From assembly GCA_902633585.1 (NCBI GenBank), contig CACPGZ010000006.1:1-35614 (forward strand): 35,614 nucleotides of DNA, written 5' to 3'. A program made the position numbers and the translations under genes. Positions 1 through 9,400 of the stretch are shown piece by piece. The DNA is from an uncultured Pelagibacteraceae bacterium (GTDB lineage: Bacteria; Pseudomonadota; Alphaproteobacteria; Pelagibacterales; Pelagibacteraceae). The first letter of the stretch is position 1. Each line of letters opens with the position of its first letter. Under the pieces are notes generated by a model. The model saw only the letters and a program-made list of their open reading frames with translations, had not been told where the DNA came from and did no database searches.

Positions 1-651
1 TATATTTTCAAAGATGTCTTTTTTATCTAATTTAATTTCCTCAAGTCTTTTTTGAATTAATAGCCTAGCTTCATTGTTAAGGATTTCAAAAGATAAATCC
101 TCAAGTTCATCTCTTATTCTATGCATGCCCATTCTATCTGCTAACGGAGCATAAATTTCCATTGTCTCTTGAGCAATTCTTTTTTTTTTATCTTCTTGAG
201 TGATGGCCTTGATCGTTCTCATGTTATGCAATCGGTCTGCAATTTTGACTAATAATACTCTAATATCTTTTGAAGTAGCTAATATCAGTTTTCTGAAATT
301 TTCAGCTTTAGAGCTGGAAGAGGCTGTATTTTCGAATACTGAAATTTTTGTAACACCATCTACTAAATCAGCAACTTCTGTGCCAAATTCACCTCTAATG
401 GTTTCATATGTAGCGTAAGTATCTTCAATTGTGTCATGTAACAAACCTGTAGTTATTGTTGCGCTATCTAATTTTAAATCAGTTAAAATATTTGCAACTT
501 CTATAGGGTGAACAGAATAAGGATCTCCAGACGCCCTCTTTTGATTGCTGTGAGCTTTCACAGCAAAGTCATAGGCTTTATTAAGTTTTTCTGGATTAAA
601 AAACTTATTATATACTTTTACTTTATTTATTAATTCATCAGAATTTAACAT
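1..651 (-). CDS. relA: RelA/SpoT bifunctional (p)ppGpp synthetase/hydrolase, 5' part only
   Basis: Partial gene: 217 codons are visible from an ATG at 651, and the frame is still open at the left edge. The visible part is the N-terminal HD-type ppGpp hydrolase domain. His48, the His72-Asp73 pair and Asp139 fit the Mn-binding set of Rel/SpoT hydrolases, and the RLHNMRT segment after Asp139 is typical, so hydrolase activity looks intact. The synthetase, TGS and ACT domains would lie beyond the edge and cannot be judged. Family role: it sets the level of the starvation alarmone (p)ppGpp in the cytoplasm. It lies 19 nt downstream of folK, as last visible gene of the dapA-smpB-folK unit. rpoZ, which often precedes relA/spoT in alphaproteobacteria, is not here. 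A 10-A run (T10 on the plus strand, 180-189) encodes lysines within the gene. Confidence 0.93.
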   Translation of the reverse strand, partial: MLNSDELINKVKVYNKFFNPEKLNKAYDFAVKAHSNQKRASGDPYSVHPIEVANILTDLKLDSATITTGLLHDTIEDTYATYETIRGEFGTEVADLVDGVTKISVFENTASSSSKAENFRKLILATSKDIRVLLVKIADRLHNMRTIKAITQEDKKKRIAQETMEIYAPLADRMGMHRIRDELEDLSFEILNNEARLLIQKRLEEIKLDKKDIFENI

Positions 652-670
652 AACTTATTATAGCACTTAT

Positions 671-1168
671 TTAGATTTGTTTAATAGATCTTATGTCACT
701 ATTTGATAAAGAGGATATCAGTTTTCTAATATTAACTTTTAAGATTGGGTGTTTCCAAACCTTACTAATTTCGAAGAGTGGTAAAAGAACAAAATTACGT
801 GTATCCATCCTTGGATGGGGCAAAATCAAGTCCCCAGCTATCTTTTTACTTTTAAAGTCTATTAGATCAATATCACATACACGAGGAGAGTTTTTTGGTG
901 ATTTCTTTCTGCCTAATTTCTTTTCAATTTCCTTACATTTTTGGATAAGCACCAAAGGATTAAAATTGGTATCAATTTCTAAGACTATATTTAAAAATTT
1001 TGGATTATTTGAGTTGGGCCATGATAAACTTTCGTAATAACTTGAGCACTTCAGTATTTTTATATTGTTTATAATTAAATTAAATTTGGCTCTTTCAATA
1101 TTTTGGCGTCTATTACCTAGATTTGAGCCTATACCAAGAAATATAGAATTAACTAGATCTTCTGACAT
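671..1168 (-). CDS. folK: HPPK: 2-amino-4-hydroxy-6-hydroxymethyldihydropteridine pyrophosphokinase
   Basis: Catalyses pyrophosphate transfer from ATP to 6-hydroxymethyl-dihydropterin, the step before dihydropteroate synthase in folate synthesis. I chose the ATG at 1168 (165 aa). It lies 11 residues before the conserved GSNLGNR (residues 14-20), whereas the longer reading from 1222 adds 18 residues encoded by the antecedent smpB sequence in another frame. Asp99 and Asp101 in the DIDLIDF motif match the Mg-binding aspartates, and LPHPRM (residues 116-121) is the usual C-terminal signature. The start overlaps the end of smpB by 20 nt, so translation is probably coupled. Folate supply is a plausible link with the THF-using sarcosine oxidase in this window, but the two are not in one operon. 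Confidence 0.92.
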   Translation of the reverse strand: MSEDLVNSIFLGIGSNLGNRRQNIERAKFNLIINNIKILKCSSYYESLSWPNSNNPKFLNIVLEIDTNFNPLVLIQKCKEIEKKLGRKKSPKNSPRVCDIDLIDFKSKKIAGDLILPHPRMDTRNFVLLPLFEISKVWKHPILKVNIRKLISSLSNSDIRSIKQI

Positions 1169-1619
1169 ATCGCGCTTTTTCTCGACTCCAATCTCTATTC
1201 TTTTTTGTAGCTCTCTTATCATATTGTTTCTTTCCTTTAGCTACAGCAAGCTCAATTTTGGCTTTTCCTTTTTTAAAATACATTTTCGTTGGTACAATTG
1301 TTAATCCATCTCTTTGCATTTTTCCTATAAGTTTATTTATTTCTTTTTTGTTTAATAAAAGTTTTCTATCATCTAATGGCTTGTGATTTGAGTAACTCGC
1401 TTGCTTGTATGATGCAATATGAGAATTAATTAAAATTAATTCTCCATTTTTTTCAATAGCGTATGAATCGGCGATATTAACTTTTCCTTCTCTGATAGAT
1501 TTGATTTCAGAGCCTTTGAGGACAATTCCAGCTTCTAATAAATCCTCAAAAAAATAATTAAAACTAGCTTTTCTATTTAAACAAATTATTTTCAAACCAT
1601 TATTGGTTTTTCTATTCAT
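1149..1619 (-). CDS. smpB: SsrA-binding protein SmpB
   Basis: SmpB binds tmRNA and brings it to stalled ribosomes for trans-translation. The 156-residue product has the family's usual length (about 160 aa in E. coli), the early segment [20 protein letters not shown] of the OB-fold core, and a basic C-terminal tail ([18 protein letters not shown]) that enters the empty mRNA channel. Its ATG overlaps the dapA stop by one base (TAATG at 1617-1621), which indicates coupled translation. The 3' end overlaps folK by 20 nt. The tmRNA gene itself is not in this window. Confidence 0.96.
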   Translation of the reverse strand: MNRKTNNGLKIICLNRKASFNYFFEDLLEAGIVLKGSEIKSIREGKVNIADSYAIEKNGELILINSHIASYKQASYSNHKPLDDRKLLLNKKEINKLIGKMQRDGLTIVPTKMYFKKGKAKIELAVAKGKKQYDKRATKKNRDWSREKARYVRRSS

Positions 1620-2500
1620 TAAATTAATTTAGCTGTTTCGATAGCTTTTTTAACAATTTCTTTAGTTGAGTCTGTTACTTTTACTAATGGTAATCTTACT
1701 TCATCATCACATAGACTCATTAATTTTGCTGCATATTTAACTGGACTTGGATTACTTTCAACAAACATAGCATTATGAACTGGCTGTAATATTTTATCTA
1801 GTTTTTCTGCTTCTTTGGTTTCGCTATCATTATTTGATTTTGATAATCTTTGAAAATCAGCGCAAAGCTTTGGAGCAATATTAGCTGTAACACTTATAGC
1901 TCCAACTCCACCTCTCTTGTTAAATTCGAATGCATTATCATCATTTCCAGTGAGTTGGATAAAATCTTTTCCTAACATTTTAAGTGTTTTATCTACTCTT
2001 GTTAAATCTCCTGTAGCATCTTTAACACCAATAATATTTTTTAGTTCAAATAATCTTGCCATTGTTTCAACTGACATATCAATCACTGATCTTCCTGGTA
2101 TATTATAAATAATAATTGGAATTCCACATTTATCATTTATAGCTTTATAATGTTGATAAAGTCCTTCTTGAGTAGGCTTATTATAGTAAGGAGTAACGAT
2201 TAAAGCTCCATCTGCTCCCATTTTCTCTGCATGAGTTGTTAATGAAATAGCTTCCTCGGTAGAGTTTGAGCCAGTGCCAGCAAATACAGGCAATTTACCA
2301 TTGCTCTCCTTAACACATAAATCAATTACCTTTTCATGCTCATCGTGGCTTAAAGTTGGGGACTCTCCAGTGGTTCCAGCTGGAACTAAACCGTTTGTGC
2401 CATTTTCAATATGAAAATGGATTAACTTAATATAAGTTTCATCATCAAGACTATCATTTTTAAATGGGGTAATTAAAGCAACATTTGATCCTTTAAACAT
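1619..2500 (-). CDS. dapA: 4-hydroxy-tetrahydrodipicolinate synthase
   Basis: Condenses pyruvate with aspartate semialdehyde, the first committed step of the lysine/diaminopimelate branch. The 293-residue TIM-barrel protein is of normal length. Lys160 in the VKDATGD segment is the Schiff-base lysine. Thr43-Thr44 (AGTTGE), Tyr106 (TPYYNKP) and Tyr132 (YNIPGR) complete the recognised active site. It is the first gene of a minus-strand unit dapA-smpB-folK-relA and is divergent from slt, with only 43 bases between the two start codons. The start at 2500 is followed directly by the conserved [13 protein letters not shown]. Diaminopimelate also feeds peptidoglycan, so the neighbour slt shares that pathway loosely. 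Confidence 0.97.
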   Translation of the reverse strand: MFKGSNVALITPFKNDSLDDETYIKLIHFHIENGTNGLVPAGTTGESPTLSHDEHEKVIDLCVKESNGKLPVFAGTGSNSTEEAISLTTHAEKMGADGALIVTPYYNKPTQEGLYQHYKAINDKCGIPIIIYNIPGRSVIDMSVETMARLFELKNIIGVKDATGDLTRVDKTLKMLGKDFIQLTGNDDNAFEFNKRGGVGAISVTANIAPKLCADFQRLSKSNNDSETKEAEKLDKILQPVHNAMFVESNPSPVKYAAKLMSLCDDEVRLPLVKVTDSTKEIVKKAIETAKLI

Positions 2501-2529
2501 AAATACTTATAACATAGTTTGTGGATTCA

Positions 2530-2535
2530 TATACT
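2530..2535 (+). promoter_or_regulatory. Candidate -10 element of slt (near-leaderless)
   Basis: TATACT lies 8 bases before the slt ATG at 2544, which would place the transcription start about 2 bases before the start codon. The -35 region at about 2507-2512 is weak. No Shine-Dalgarno-like purine stretch precedes the ATG, which suits a leaderless transcript. AT-rich sequence gives such hexamers by chance, so confidence is low. Confidence 0.3.
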
Positions 2536-2543
2536 AAAAGATT

Positions 2544-4760
2544 ATGCTAAAAAAATTAATATTTTTTATCAGTTTGTTTTTCTACTTTAATATTACAATT
2601 TTATCTGCAGAGATAATACCTCTAAAAAAACCAATCCAGACTGAAGAAGAAAAAGATCAAAAATTACTAATTGATGTAATGAAGCCTCTGCCAAAACCTG
2701 TTACCAAAAAAATAGTAGAAGAAAATAAAAATGAGGCCAAAAAAGAAATAAAATTGAAAGCTGAGAAAGATTTGGGTGTTATTTTGCCTAAGAAGAAGCC
2801 TTTAATTGCTGGAATTAAAAAAAATGATACAGCAAAAAAATCTAAATATTATAACAAAAAAGATTTTGAGATTGCAAAAAAGGCTATTTTAGAAATGAAA
2901 CAAGCAAAATGGCCTAATGCATTGAAAACTGCAAAAAAAGCAAAGGATAAATCCATCTATAATTTTATACAATGGAGACATCTGTTAACTAAAGGGAATA
3001 AGGCCTCATATTATGATTATAAAACATTTATAGATAAAAATATAGATTATCCAAGATTAGGAAGAATAAAATATTTAGCAGAACATAAACTTTCAACAGA
3101 CACCATCTCACCAAAAAAGATTATAGATTGGTTTGGTGTTGATGAACCTTTAAGTGGTTTTGGAAAAATGATACTTGGAGAAAGTATAATTCTCAATGGA
3201 AATTCACAAACAGGTATTTCTTATATTAAAGAGGGATGGATTACTGCAGAACTAAGTAAATCAGAATTGAAATTTTACAGAAAAAAATTTAAGAAGTATC
3301 TCAATGCTGATGATTATATTAAAAGAGCAGATTACTTGGCATGGAATAATAAATATTGGGATTTAAAAAGATTATTAAGATATTTACCTAAAGATTACGA
3401 ATTACTTTATACAGCAAGACAACTATTAATGAGTAAATCGTATGGTGTTGATAATGCTATTTCAAGAGTTCCAGCAAAATTTAAAAATGATGCAGGCTTA
3501 AATTATGACAGACTAAAATGGAGAAGAAAAAGAGGGAGAGTTGATAGTTCTGTTGAAATTTTGGTTAAAATTAAAAACACTAAAGATTATTTGGTTAGAC
3601 CTGATAAGTGGTGGTTTGAAAGAGAAATTGTTTCAAGATCATTAATTTATAAAAAAAAATATGAATTAGCTTATAAAATTGCTAGTAATCATGCTTTGAC
3701 TGATGGTCCTGAGTATGCAGCCGCAGAATGGATGAGTGGTTGGATAGCATTAAGTTTTTTAGATGATCCTTTATTAGCAAAAGATCATTTTGAAAATTTT
3801 TATAATAATGTTGGTTACCCTATAAGTACATCAAGAGGAGCTTATTGGTTAGCTAAAAGTTATCAAAAACTCGGTAAAAATGAATTAGCTAATGAGTGGT
3901 TTGGTAAAGCTGCTATCTTTTTAACAACATATTATGGTCAATTAGCTTATATGGAGTTAAATCCTAATCAACCTTTCGAGCTTTCTAAAGATATTGAAGT
4001 TTCAAAAGAATATAAAGATTACTTTTTTAAAAAGGAATTAGTCAAAACAATTTATCTTCTCAATGAACTCAATGAAGATAAATACACAAAACATATTTTA
4101 AGACATTTAGCTAATGATAATATTAAAAATGGTAGTGAGGTTTTAGCTGCTGAACTAGCCACAAATATTGATAGATTTGATTTTGCTATTCAAATAGCCA
4201 AATTTGCATCTTATGAAAAAAGATTTCATAATAAATATAATTATCCTATTATTAGTACACCAAATTATATAAATGGTAGAAAAATTCCCGATACTGCGTT
4301 TATACTATCAATAATTAGACAAGAAAGTGAATTTGATTTAAGTGCTAACAGTCATGCAGGTGCAAAAGGTTTAATGCAACTTATGCCTTACACCGCAAAA
4401 TTAGTTGCAAAACAAGCAAAGCTTCCTTACTCAAAATCTAGATTAACTAAGGATGCAGAATACAATATCAATTTAGGCTCTCATTATATAGCAGGTCTAA
4501 TTCTGGAATATGATGGTGCTTATCCGTTTGCAATAGCTGCTTATAATGCTGGACCTAAAAGAGTGAGATATTGGAAAAAAATAAATAAAAATCCTCAAAA
4601 GAACCAAATTGATTATGTAAATTGGATTGAATTAATTAAATTTAAAGAAACTAGAAATTATGTTCAAAGGGTATTAGAGAATTATAATGTATATCGTTAT
4701 ATTTTGGCTCAAAAACCCGTTACTATGATTAATTTCTTTAAAGATGATCCTTTATATTAA
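2544..4760 (+). CDS. slt: Soluble lytic murein transglycosylase (Slt family)
   Basis: Cleaves the MurNAc-GlcNAc bond of peptidoglycan in the periplasm, forming 1,6-anhydro-MurNAc. The 738 residues start with a signal peptide of about 22 residues. A low-complexity Lys/Pro-rich linker follows (about 25-95), with three similar short motifs (PLKKP, PLPKP, PKKKP). Next comes a long alpha-helical superhelical region, and the C-terminal lysozyme-like SLT domain begins near residue 575. Glu594 in RQESEFD is the expected catalytic acid. The motifs SHAGAKGLMQLMP, NINLGSHYIAG and AIAAYNAGP are all present. Its 3' end stops 3 bases short of the tRNA-Ser gene on the other strand. The Lys/Pro-rich linker is the only unusual part and may contact the cell wall (inference). 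Confidence 0.93.
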   Translation: MLKKLIFFISLFFYFNITILSAEIIPLKKPIQTEEEKDQKLLIDVMKPLPKPVTKKIVEENKNEAKKEIKLKAEKDLGVILPKKKPLIAGIKKNDTAKKSKYYNKKDFEIAKKAILEMKQAKWPNALKTAKKAKDKSIYNFIQWRHLLTKGNKASYYDYKTFIDKNIDYPRLGRIKYLAEHKLSTDTISPKKIIDWFGVDEPLSGFGKMILGESIILNGNSQTGISYIKEGWITAELSKSELKFYRKKFKKYLNADDYIKRADYLAWNNKYWDLKRLLRYLPKDYELLYTARQLLMSKSYGVDNAISRVPAKFKNDAGLNYDRLKWRRKRGRVDSSVEILVKIKNTKDYLVRPDKWWFEREIVSRSLIYKKKYELAYKIASNHALTDGPEYAAAEWMSGWIALSFLDDPLLAKDHFENFYNNVGYPISTSRGAYWLAKSYQKLGKNELANEWFGKAAIFLTTYYGQLAYMELNPNQPFELSKDIEVSKEYKDYFFKKELVKTIYLLNELNEDKYTKHILRHLANDNIKNGSEVLAAELATNIDRFDFAIQIAKFASYEKRFHNKYNYPIISTPNYINGRKIPDTAFILSIIRQESEFDLSANSHAGAKGLMQLMPYTAKLVAKQAKLPYSKSRLTKDAEYNINLGSHYIAGLILEYDGAYPFAIAAYNAGPKRVRYWKKINKNPQKNQIDYVNWIELIKFKETRNYVQRVLENYNVYRYILAQKPVTMINFFKDDPLY

Positions 4761-4763
4761 TAA

Positions 4764-4855
4764 TGGCGGAAGAGGAGGGATTCGAACCCTCGGTACAAGT
4801 TTCCTCGCACGGTCATTTAGCAAACGACTGGTTTCAGCCTCTCACCCACTCTTCC
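4764..4855 (-). tRNA. tRNA-Ser (anticodon GCU)
   Basis: A class II tRNA of 92 nt with the CCA end encoded in the DNA. Acceptor stem GGAAGAG/CTCTTCC, discriminator G, T arm GAGGG-TTCGAAT-CCCTC and a long variable arm (GTGCGAG-GAAA-CTTGTAC, with wobble pairs) are all readable. The anticodon arm GTCGT-TTGCTAA-ATGAC has one G-U pair and gives anticodon GCU at plus-strand 4819-4821, reading AGC/AGU serine codons. It runs opposite to slt, with the two 3' ends 3 bases apart, and is divergent from soxB. There is no duplicated 3' end nearby to suggest use as an integration site. Confidence 0.97.
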
Positions 4856-4874
4856 AATAAAATTGTCATTTCTG

Positions 4875-4902
4875 ATTGTATTGAATAATCAATATTTATA
4901 AA
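4875..4902 (-). promoter_or_regulatory. Candidate promoter of tRNA-Ser
   Basis: On the minus strand TTTATA (-35-like, 4897-4902), 16 bases, then TACAAT (-10-like, 4875-4880). The predicted start near 4868 would give a pre-tRNA leader of about 12 nt. The -35 hexamer is the same six bases as the best -10 candidate of soxB on the plus strand, so the two promoters may compete. Assigned by eye. Confidence 0.35.
4897..4902 (+). promoter_or_regulatory. soxB: Candidate -10 element of soxBDAG
   Basis: TATAAA ends 17 bases before the soxB ATG. No convincing -35 is seen at the right distance, so an activator may be needed (inference). Just upstream is a 6-bp inverted repeat, TATTGA-N4-TCAATA (4879-4894). 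Downstream a direct repeat AGTAATTAT occurs at 4902-4910 and 4913-4921, 11 bases apart, the second copy running into the start codon. There is no Shine-Dalgarno sequence. Confidence 0.3.
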
Positions 4903-4919
4903 GTAATTATTCAGTAATT

Positions 4920-6173
4920 ATGAAAAATAACTATTCAATATTTTCACTTATTAAAAATGCTTTCTCATATCATGAAAATTGGGAGAAAGCTTGGAAAGAT
5001 CCTGAGCCTAAAAAAGAGTATGATGCTGTAATAGTTGGGGGTGGAGGGCATGGTTTAGCAACAGCCTATTATTTAGCTAAAAAACATAACATGAGGAATA
5101 TTGCAGTTGTTGAAAAAGGTTGGATAGGAGGTGGAAATACTGGTCGAAATACTACAATAATAAGATCAAATTATTTATGGGATGCAAGTGCTGGTCTTTA
5201 TGATCATGCTCTTAAAATTTGGGAAGGTTTATCGCAAGAGTTAAATTATAATGTTATGTTTAGTCAAAGAGGTGTTATGAATCTCGCTCATAATTTACAA
5301 GATGTAAGAGATTTAAAAAGAAGAACTCATGCAAATAGATTAAATGGGATTGATGCAATTTATTTGAATACTGAAGAAGTCAAAAAATTTTGTCCAATTA
5401 TAAATACTTCACAGGATATTCGCTATCCAGTTTTAGGTGGTACTCTCCAACGAAGAGCTGGTACAGCAAGACATGATGCGGTTGCTTGGGGGTACGCAAG
5501 AGGTGCTGATGAAATGGGTGTGGATATTATTCAAAATTGTGAGGTAAAAGGAATAAAAAGAGACGGTGATATAGTTGAGGGCATAGAAACAACAAAAGGA
5601 TTTATCAAAGCCAAAAAAATTGGTGTTGTAGCTGCTGGTCACTCTAGTGTTATAGCAAATATGGCAGGATTAAAATTACCTCTGGAAAGCAAACCTCTTC
5701 AAGCGTTAGTATCTGAACCAGTTAAACCAATTATTGATACCGTTGTAATGTCAAATGCAGTTCATGCTTACGTAAGTCAATCTGATAAAGGAGAACTCGT
5801 TATTGGAGCTGGAACAGATGATTATATATCTTATTCCCAAAAAGGAAGTCATGATATTGTAGAAGGAACTTTAAATGCAATACTGGAATTGTACCCAATT
5901 TTTAGTAGAATGAGAATGCTGCGTCAGTGGGGTGGAATTGTTGACATATGTCCTGATGCAAGTCCAATAATAAGCAAAACATCAATAAAAGGTTTGTATT
6001 TTAACTGCGGTTGGGGAACTGGAGGATTTAAAGCTACACCAGGTTCAGGAGATTTATTTGCTCACACAATTGCTAACGACGAACCTCATAAACTTAATGC
6101 TGCATTTAATTTAAATAGATTTGTAAGTGGTGATTTAGTCGATGAGCATGGAGCTGCTGCAGTTGCACACTAA
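4920..6173 (+). CDS. soxB: Sarcosine oxidase, beta subunit
   Basis: Flavoprotein subunit of the cytoplasmic heterotetrameric sarcosine oxidase, which converts sarcosine, O2 and tetrahydrofolate to glycine, H2O2 and 5,10-methylene-THF. The 417 residues show an N-terminal FAD dinucleotide-binding fold (GGGGHG at 40-45, then ATAYYLA). His185 in TARHDAVAW corresponds to the histidine that carries FMN covalently in this family. The C-terminal [14 protein letters not shown] is typical. The pronounced N-terminal KNAF-W-KAW-DP segment is also seen in homologues. First gene of soxBDAG; its stop overlaps the soxD start by one base (TAATG). In SAR11-type cells this reaction would supply glycine and one-carbon units from glycine betaine or sarcosine (family knowledge plus inference). 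Confidence 0.96.
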   Translation: MKNNYSIFSLIKNAFSYHENWEKAWKDPEPKKEYDAVIVGGGGHGLATAYYLAKKHNMRNIAVVEKGWIGGGNTGRNTTIIRSNYLWDASAGLYDHALKIWEGLSQELNYNVMFSQRGVMNLAHNLQDVRDLKRRTHANRLNGIDAIYLNTEEVKKFCPIINTSQDIRYPVLGGTLQRRAGTARHDAVAWGYARGADEMGVDIIQNCEVKGIKRDGDIVEGIETTKGFIKAKKIGVVAAGHSSVIANMAGLKLPLESKPLQALVSEPVKPIIDTVVMSNAVHAYVSQSDKGELVIGAGTDDYISYSQKGSHDIVEGTLNAILELYPIFSRMRMLRQWGGIVDICPDASPIISKTSIKGLYFNCGWGTGGFKATPGSGDLFAHTIANDEPHKLNAAFNLNRFVSGDLVDEHGAAAVAH

Positions 6174-6448
6174 TGTTTTTAATTAATTGTCCTTTTTGTG
6201 GTGAAAGAGAGCAAAGCGAATTTAAAGCTGGGGGTGAAGCCCATATAGAAAGACCGAAACAACCAACAGAATTAAGTGATGACGAATGGGCGGAGTTTTT
6301 ATTTATGAGAAAAAATATAAAAGGAGTTCAATTCGAAAGATGGAACCATGCTCACGGTTGTAGAAAATGGTTCAATATTGCTCGAGATACTTCAAATGAC
6401 CAAATCAAAGCAGTTTATAAAATGGGTGAAAAGCCAACTGTAAAATAA
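6173..6448 (+). CDS. soxD: Sarcosine oxidase, delta subunit
   Basis: Small zinc-binding subunit of the sarcosine oxidase tetramer. The 91-residue length is normal. The four expected zinc ligands are present at Cys6, Cys9, His59 and Cys63, in the segments CPFCGER and HAHGCRKWF, the same numbering as I recall for crystallised bacterial sarcosine oxidase. The start is fixed by the one-base overlap with the soxB stop. soxA begins 3 bases after its stop. It has no known catalytic role of its own and is found only with the other three subunits. Confidence 0.95.
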   Translation: MFLINCPFCGEREQSEFKAGGEAHIERPKQPTELSDDEWAEFLFMRKNIKGVQFERWNHAHGCRKWFNIARDTSNDQIKAVYKMGEKPTVK

Positions 6449-6451
6449 TCA

Positions 6452-9400
6452 ATGTCTAAAAATTTAAGATTTAAATCAAGTAAACTAGTAGATGAAACTT
6501 ATCGAATTTCATTTAAATTTAATAATAAAACATATTTCGGTTATAAAGGTGATACTTTAGCATCCGCTCTATTAGCTAACGATGTTCATCTTGTAGGAAG
6601 AAGTTTTAAATATCATAGACCTCGTGGAATTATGACGGCTGGTTCAGAGGAACCTAACGCAATTATTCAGTTACATGATAATACTTCAAGGACCGAACCA
6701 AACGTTAGAGCTACAGAAATTGAAATTTATGAGGGTTTAGTTGCATCAAGTCAAAATTGTTGGCCAAGTGTAAATTTTGATATTGGCGGAATTAATAATA
6801 TTCTGTCCCCTATTCTGCCAGCAGGTTTTTACTATAAAACTTTTATGTGGCCTAAAAGTTTTTGGGAAAAATATGAGTACTTTATAAGAAAATCTGCAGG
6901 TTTAGGAAAGTCACCAAAAGAAGCTGATCCTGATATTTATGAGCATAAGTATATTCACTGCGATGTTTTAATAATTGGGGCTGGTATATCGGGAATAATG
7001 GCAGCTAAAATGTCAGCTAAGAATGGTTTGAAAACTCTCTTAGTGGATGAAAAATCATTTTTAGGTGGATCATCGATTTATGATAACTCAGAATTTTCAA
7101 AAATTAATAACCAAATAACAAGTTCTTGGTTAGAAAAAGAAATTAATGAAATATCTAAATTAGAAAATTTAGAAATTAAAACAAGAACTAGTGTAGCAGC
7201 TTTTCATGGATACAATTTTTTATTAGCTCGTGAAAATCTCACTGATCATTTACCTATGAATCAAAGAGAAAATAAAATTAGACATAGACTATTAAAGATT
7301 AGAGCAAAAAAAGTAATTAGTGCTACTGGCGCGATAGAAAGGCCTCTAATATTTGATAATAATGACCGCCCTGGAGTTTTATTATCTTCTGCAATGAAAA
7401 AATATATCGATTTATATGGTGTTGCATGTGGTGAAAATAATATTCTATTTACAAATAACGATACTGCATACGAAACTGCCATGAGTATGGTTCAAAGAGG
7501 GATTAAGGTTAATGCAATCATTGATAATAGAGAGGAAATAGACTCTAAACTGTCTTATGAAATAGAGAAAAATAATATTAGAATTTTTAAAGGTTACACA
7601 GTTGTCGATACATATGGTTATAAAAGAATCAGTGGATTATCAATTATGGAACTCTCTAAGGATGGCCAAAAAGTAATTGGTAAAAAAATAAAATTAAGTT
7701 GTGATTCTTTGGGTGTGTCAGGTGGATGGACACCAGCAGTTCACTTATTTACACAATCAGGAGGAAAATTAAAATTTAGAGATGATGATCAAGTTTTTAT
7801 TCCAAACAAATATCCTTCAGATCAATTAAGTATTGGATCCTGTAATGGAGATTTAAGTTTAGAGGAAATCACAACAAATACTATATTGTCTGTCAAAAAA
7901 TTTCTTAACATCAATAATACCGATTACAAAACTTTTGAAATCATCACTGGAATAAATAAATCAAAAAGAAATATCTGGTTGTTGCCGTCAGATAAAATAT
8001 TAGGAAAAACCAAATCCTTTGTAGATTACCAAAATGATGCAACAGCCAAAGATATAAAATTAGCTCTAAGAGAAGGGTTTAGATCAATAGAGCACGTAAA
8101 AAGATATACCACAACTGGCATGGGCACTGATCAAGGTAAACTAGGTAATATGCATGCTTTAGGAATTATCTCTGAAACTGCAGGGACTAAAATGGGTGAA
8201 CACGGAACAACAACTTTTAGACCACCTTATACACCACTTACCTTTGGAACTATAGTTGGAAGAAATGTTGGAAAATTTTTTGATATAGTCAGACGAACGC
8301 CAATACATGATTGGCATGTTACAAACAATGCTAAGTTTGAAAATGTGGGTCAGTGGAAAAGAGCTTGGTACTATCCTAAAGTAAATGAAAACATGAACCA
8401 GGCTGTACAAAGAGAAAGTAAAGCAGCTAGAGACAGTGCAGGTATCCTAGATGCATCCACTTTAGGGAAAATTGATATTCAAGGAACTGATGCTTCAGAA
8501 TTTCTAAATCGTGTTTACACCAATGCTTGGTCAAAACTTGCTATTGGTAAATGTCGATATGGTTTAATGCTCAACGAAGATGGCATGGTATATGATGATG
8601 GAGTAACAACCAGGTTAGATGAAAATCATTATATAATGACTACTACTACTGGTGGGGCTGCAAACGTATTAGAAAAACTTGAAGATTATCTTCAAACAGA
8701 ATGGCCTGAACTAGATGTTTATTTATCATCTGTAACTGATCATTATGCAACTATTAGTGTTTGCGGTCCACACAGTAAAAAAATTGTATCTAAGGTTATC
8801 CCTGATTTAGATTTTTCTGATGAAAAATTTCCACATATGTCGTTTAAAAATACAAAAATTGGTCAGATAAAGTGTAGAGTTATGAGAATTAGTTTCACTG
8901 GGGAGCAAAGTTATGAAATTAATATTCAATCAAATTATGGAAAATCTGTTTGGAAAAAGTGTATGGAGGCAGGTAAAGATTTTAATATTACTCCTTATGG
9001 AACCGAAACAATGCATTTATTGAGAGCTGAAAAAGGTTTTATAATAGTTGGGCAAGATACTGATGCAACTATGACACCAATTGATTTACAAATGGACTGG
9101 ATAGTGAGTAAAAAAAAATATGACTTCATCGGAAAAAGATCACTGTATAGATCAGACACAATTAAAGATGACAGAAAACAATTAGTTGGGTTGCTTACTG
9201 AAAATCCTGAGGAAGTTTTAGAGGAAGGTGCACAGATAGTTGCTGACATTAAAAAATCACCCATTGAAATGTTAGGTCATGTTACTTCAAGTTACTATAG
9301 TCCGAATTTAAATAAATCTATTGCACTAGGAGTAGTAAAAGGTGGAAAAAAAATGCTTGGACAAAAGTTGATTATACCGATGGAAAATAAAAATATAAAT

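Noticed and set aside
693-1304. Plus-strand open frames opposite folK and the end of smpB
   Set aside because: Opposite strand carries clear folK and smpB. The plus-strand products resemble no family and are hydrophobic only because they complement lysine-rich codons.
4856-4919. Glycine riboswitch upstream of soxBDAG
   Set aside because: SAR11 uses glycine riboswitches for some glycine-related genes, so I looked for one, but only 64 AT-rich bases separate tRNA-Ser and soxB, too few for the aptamer, and no such core is seen.
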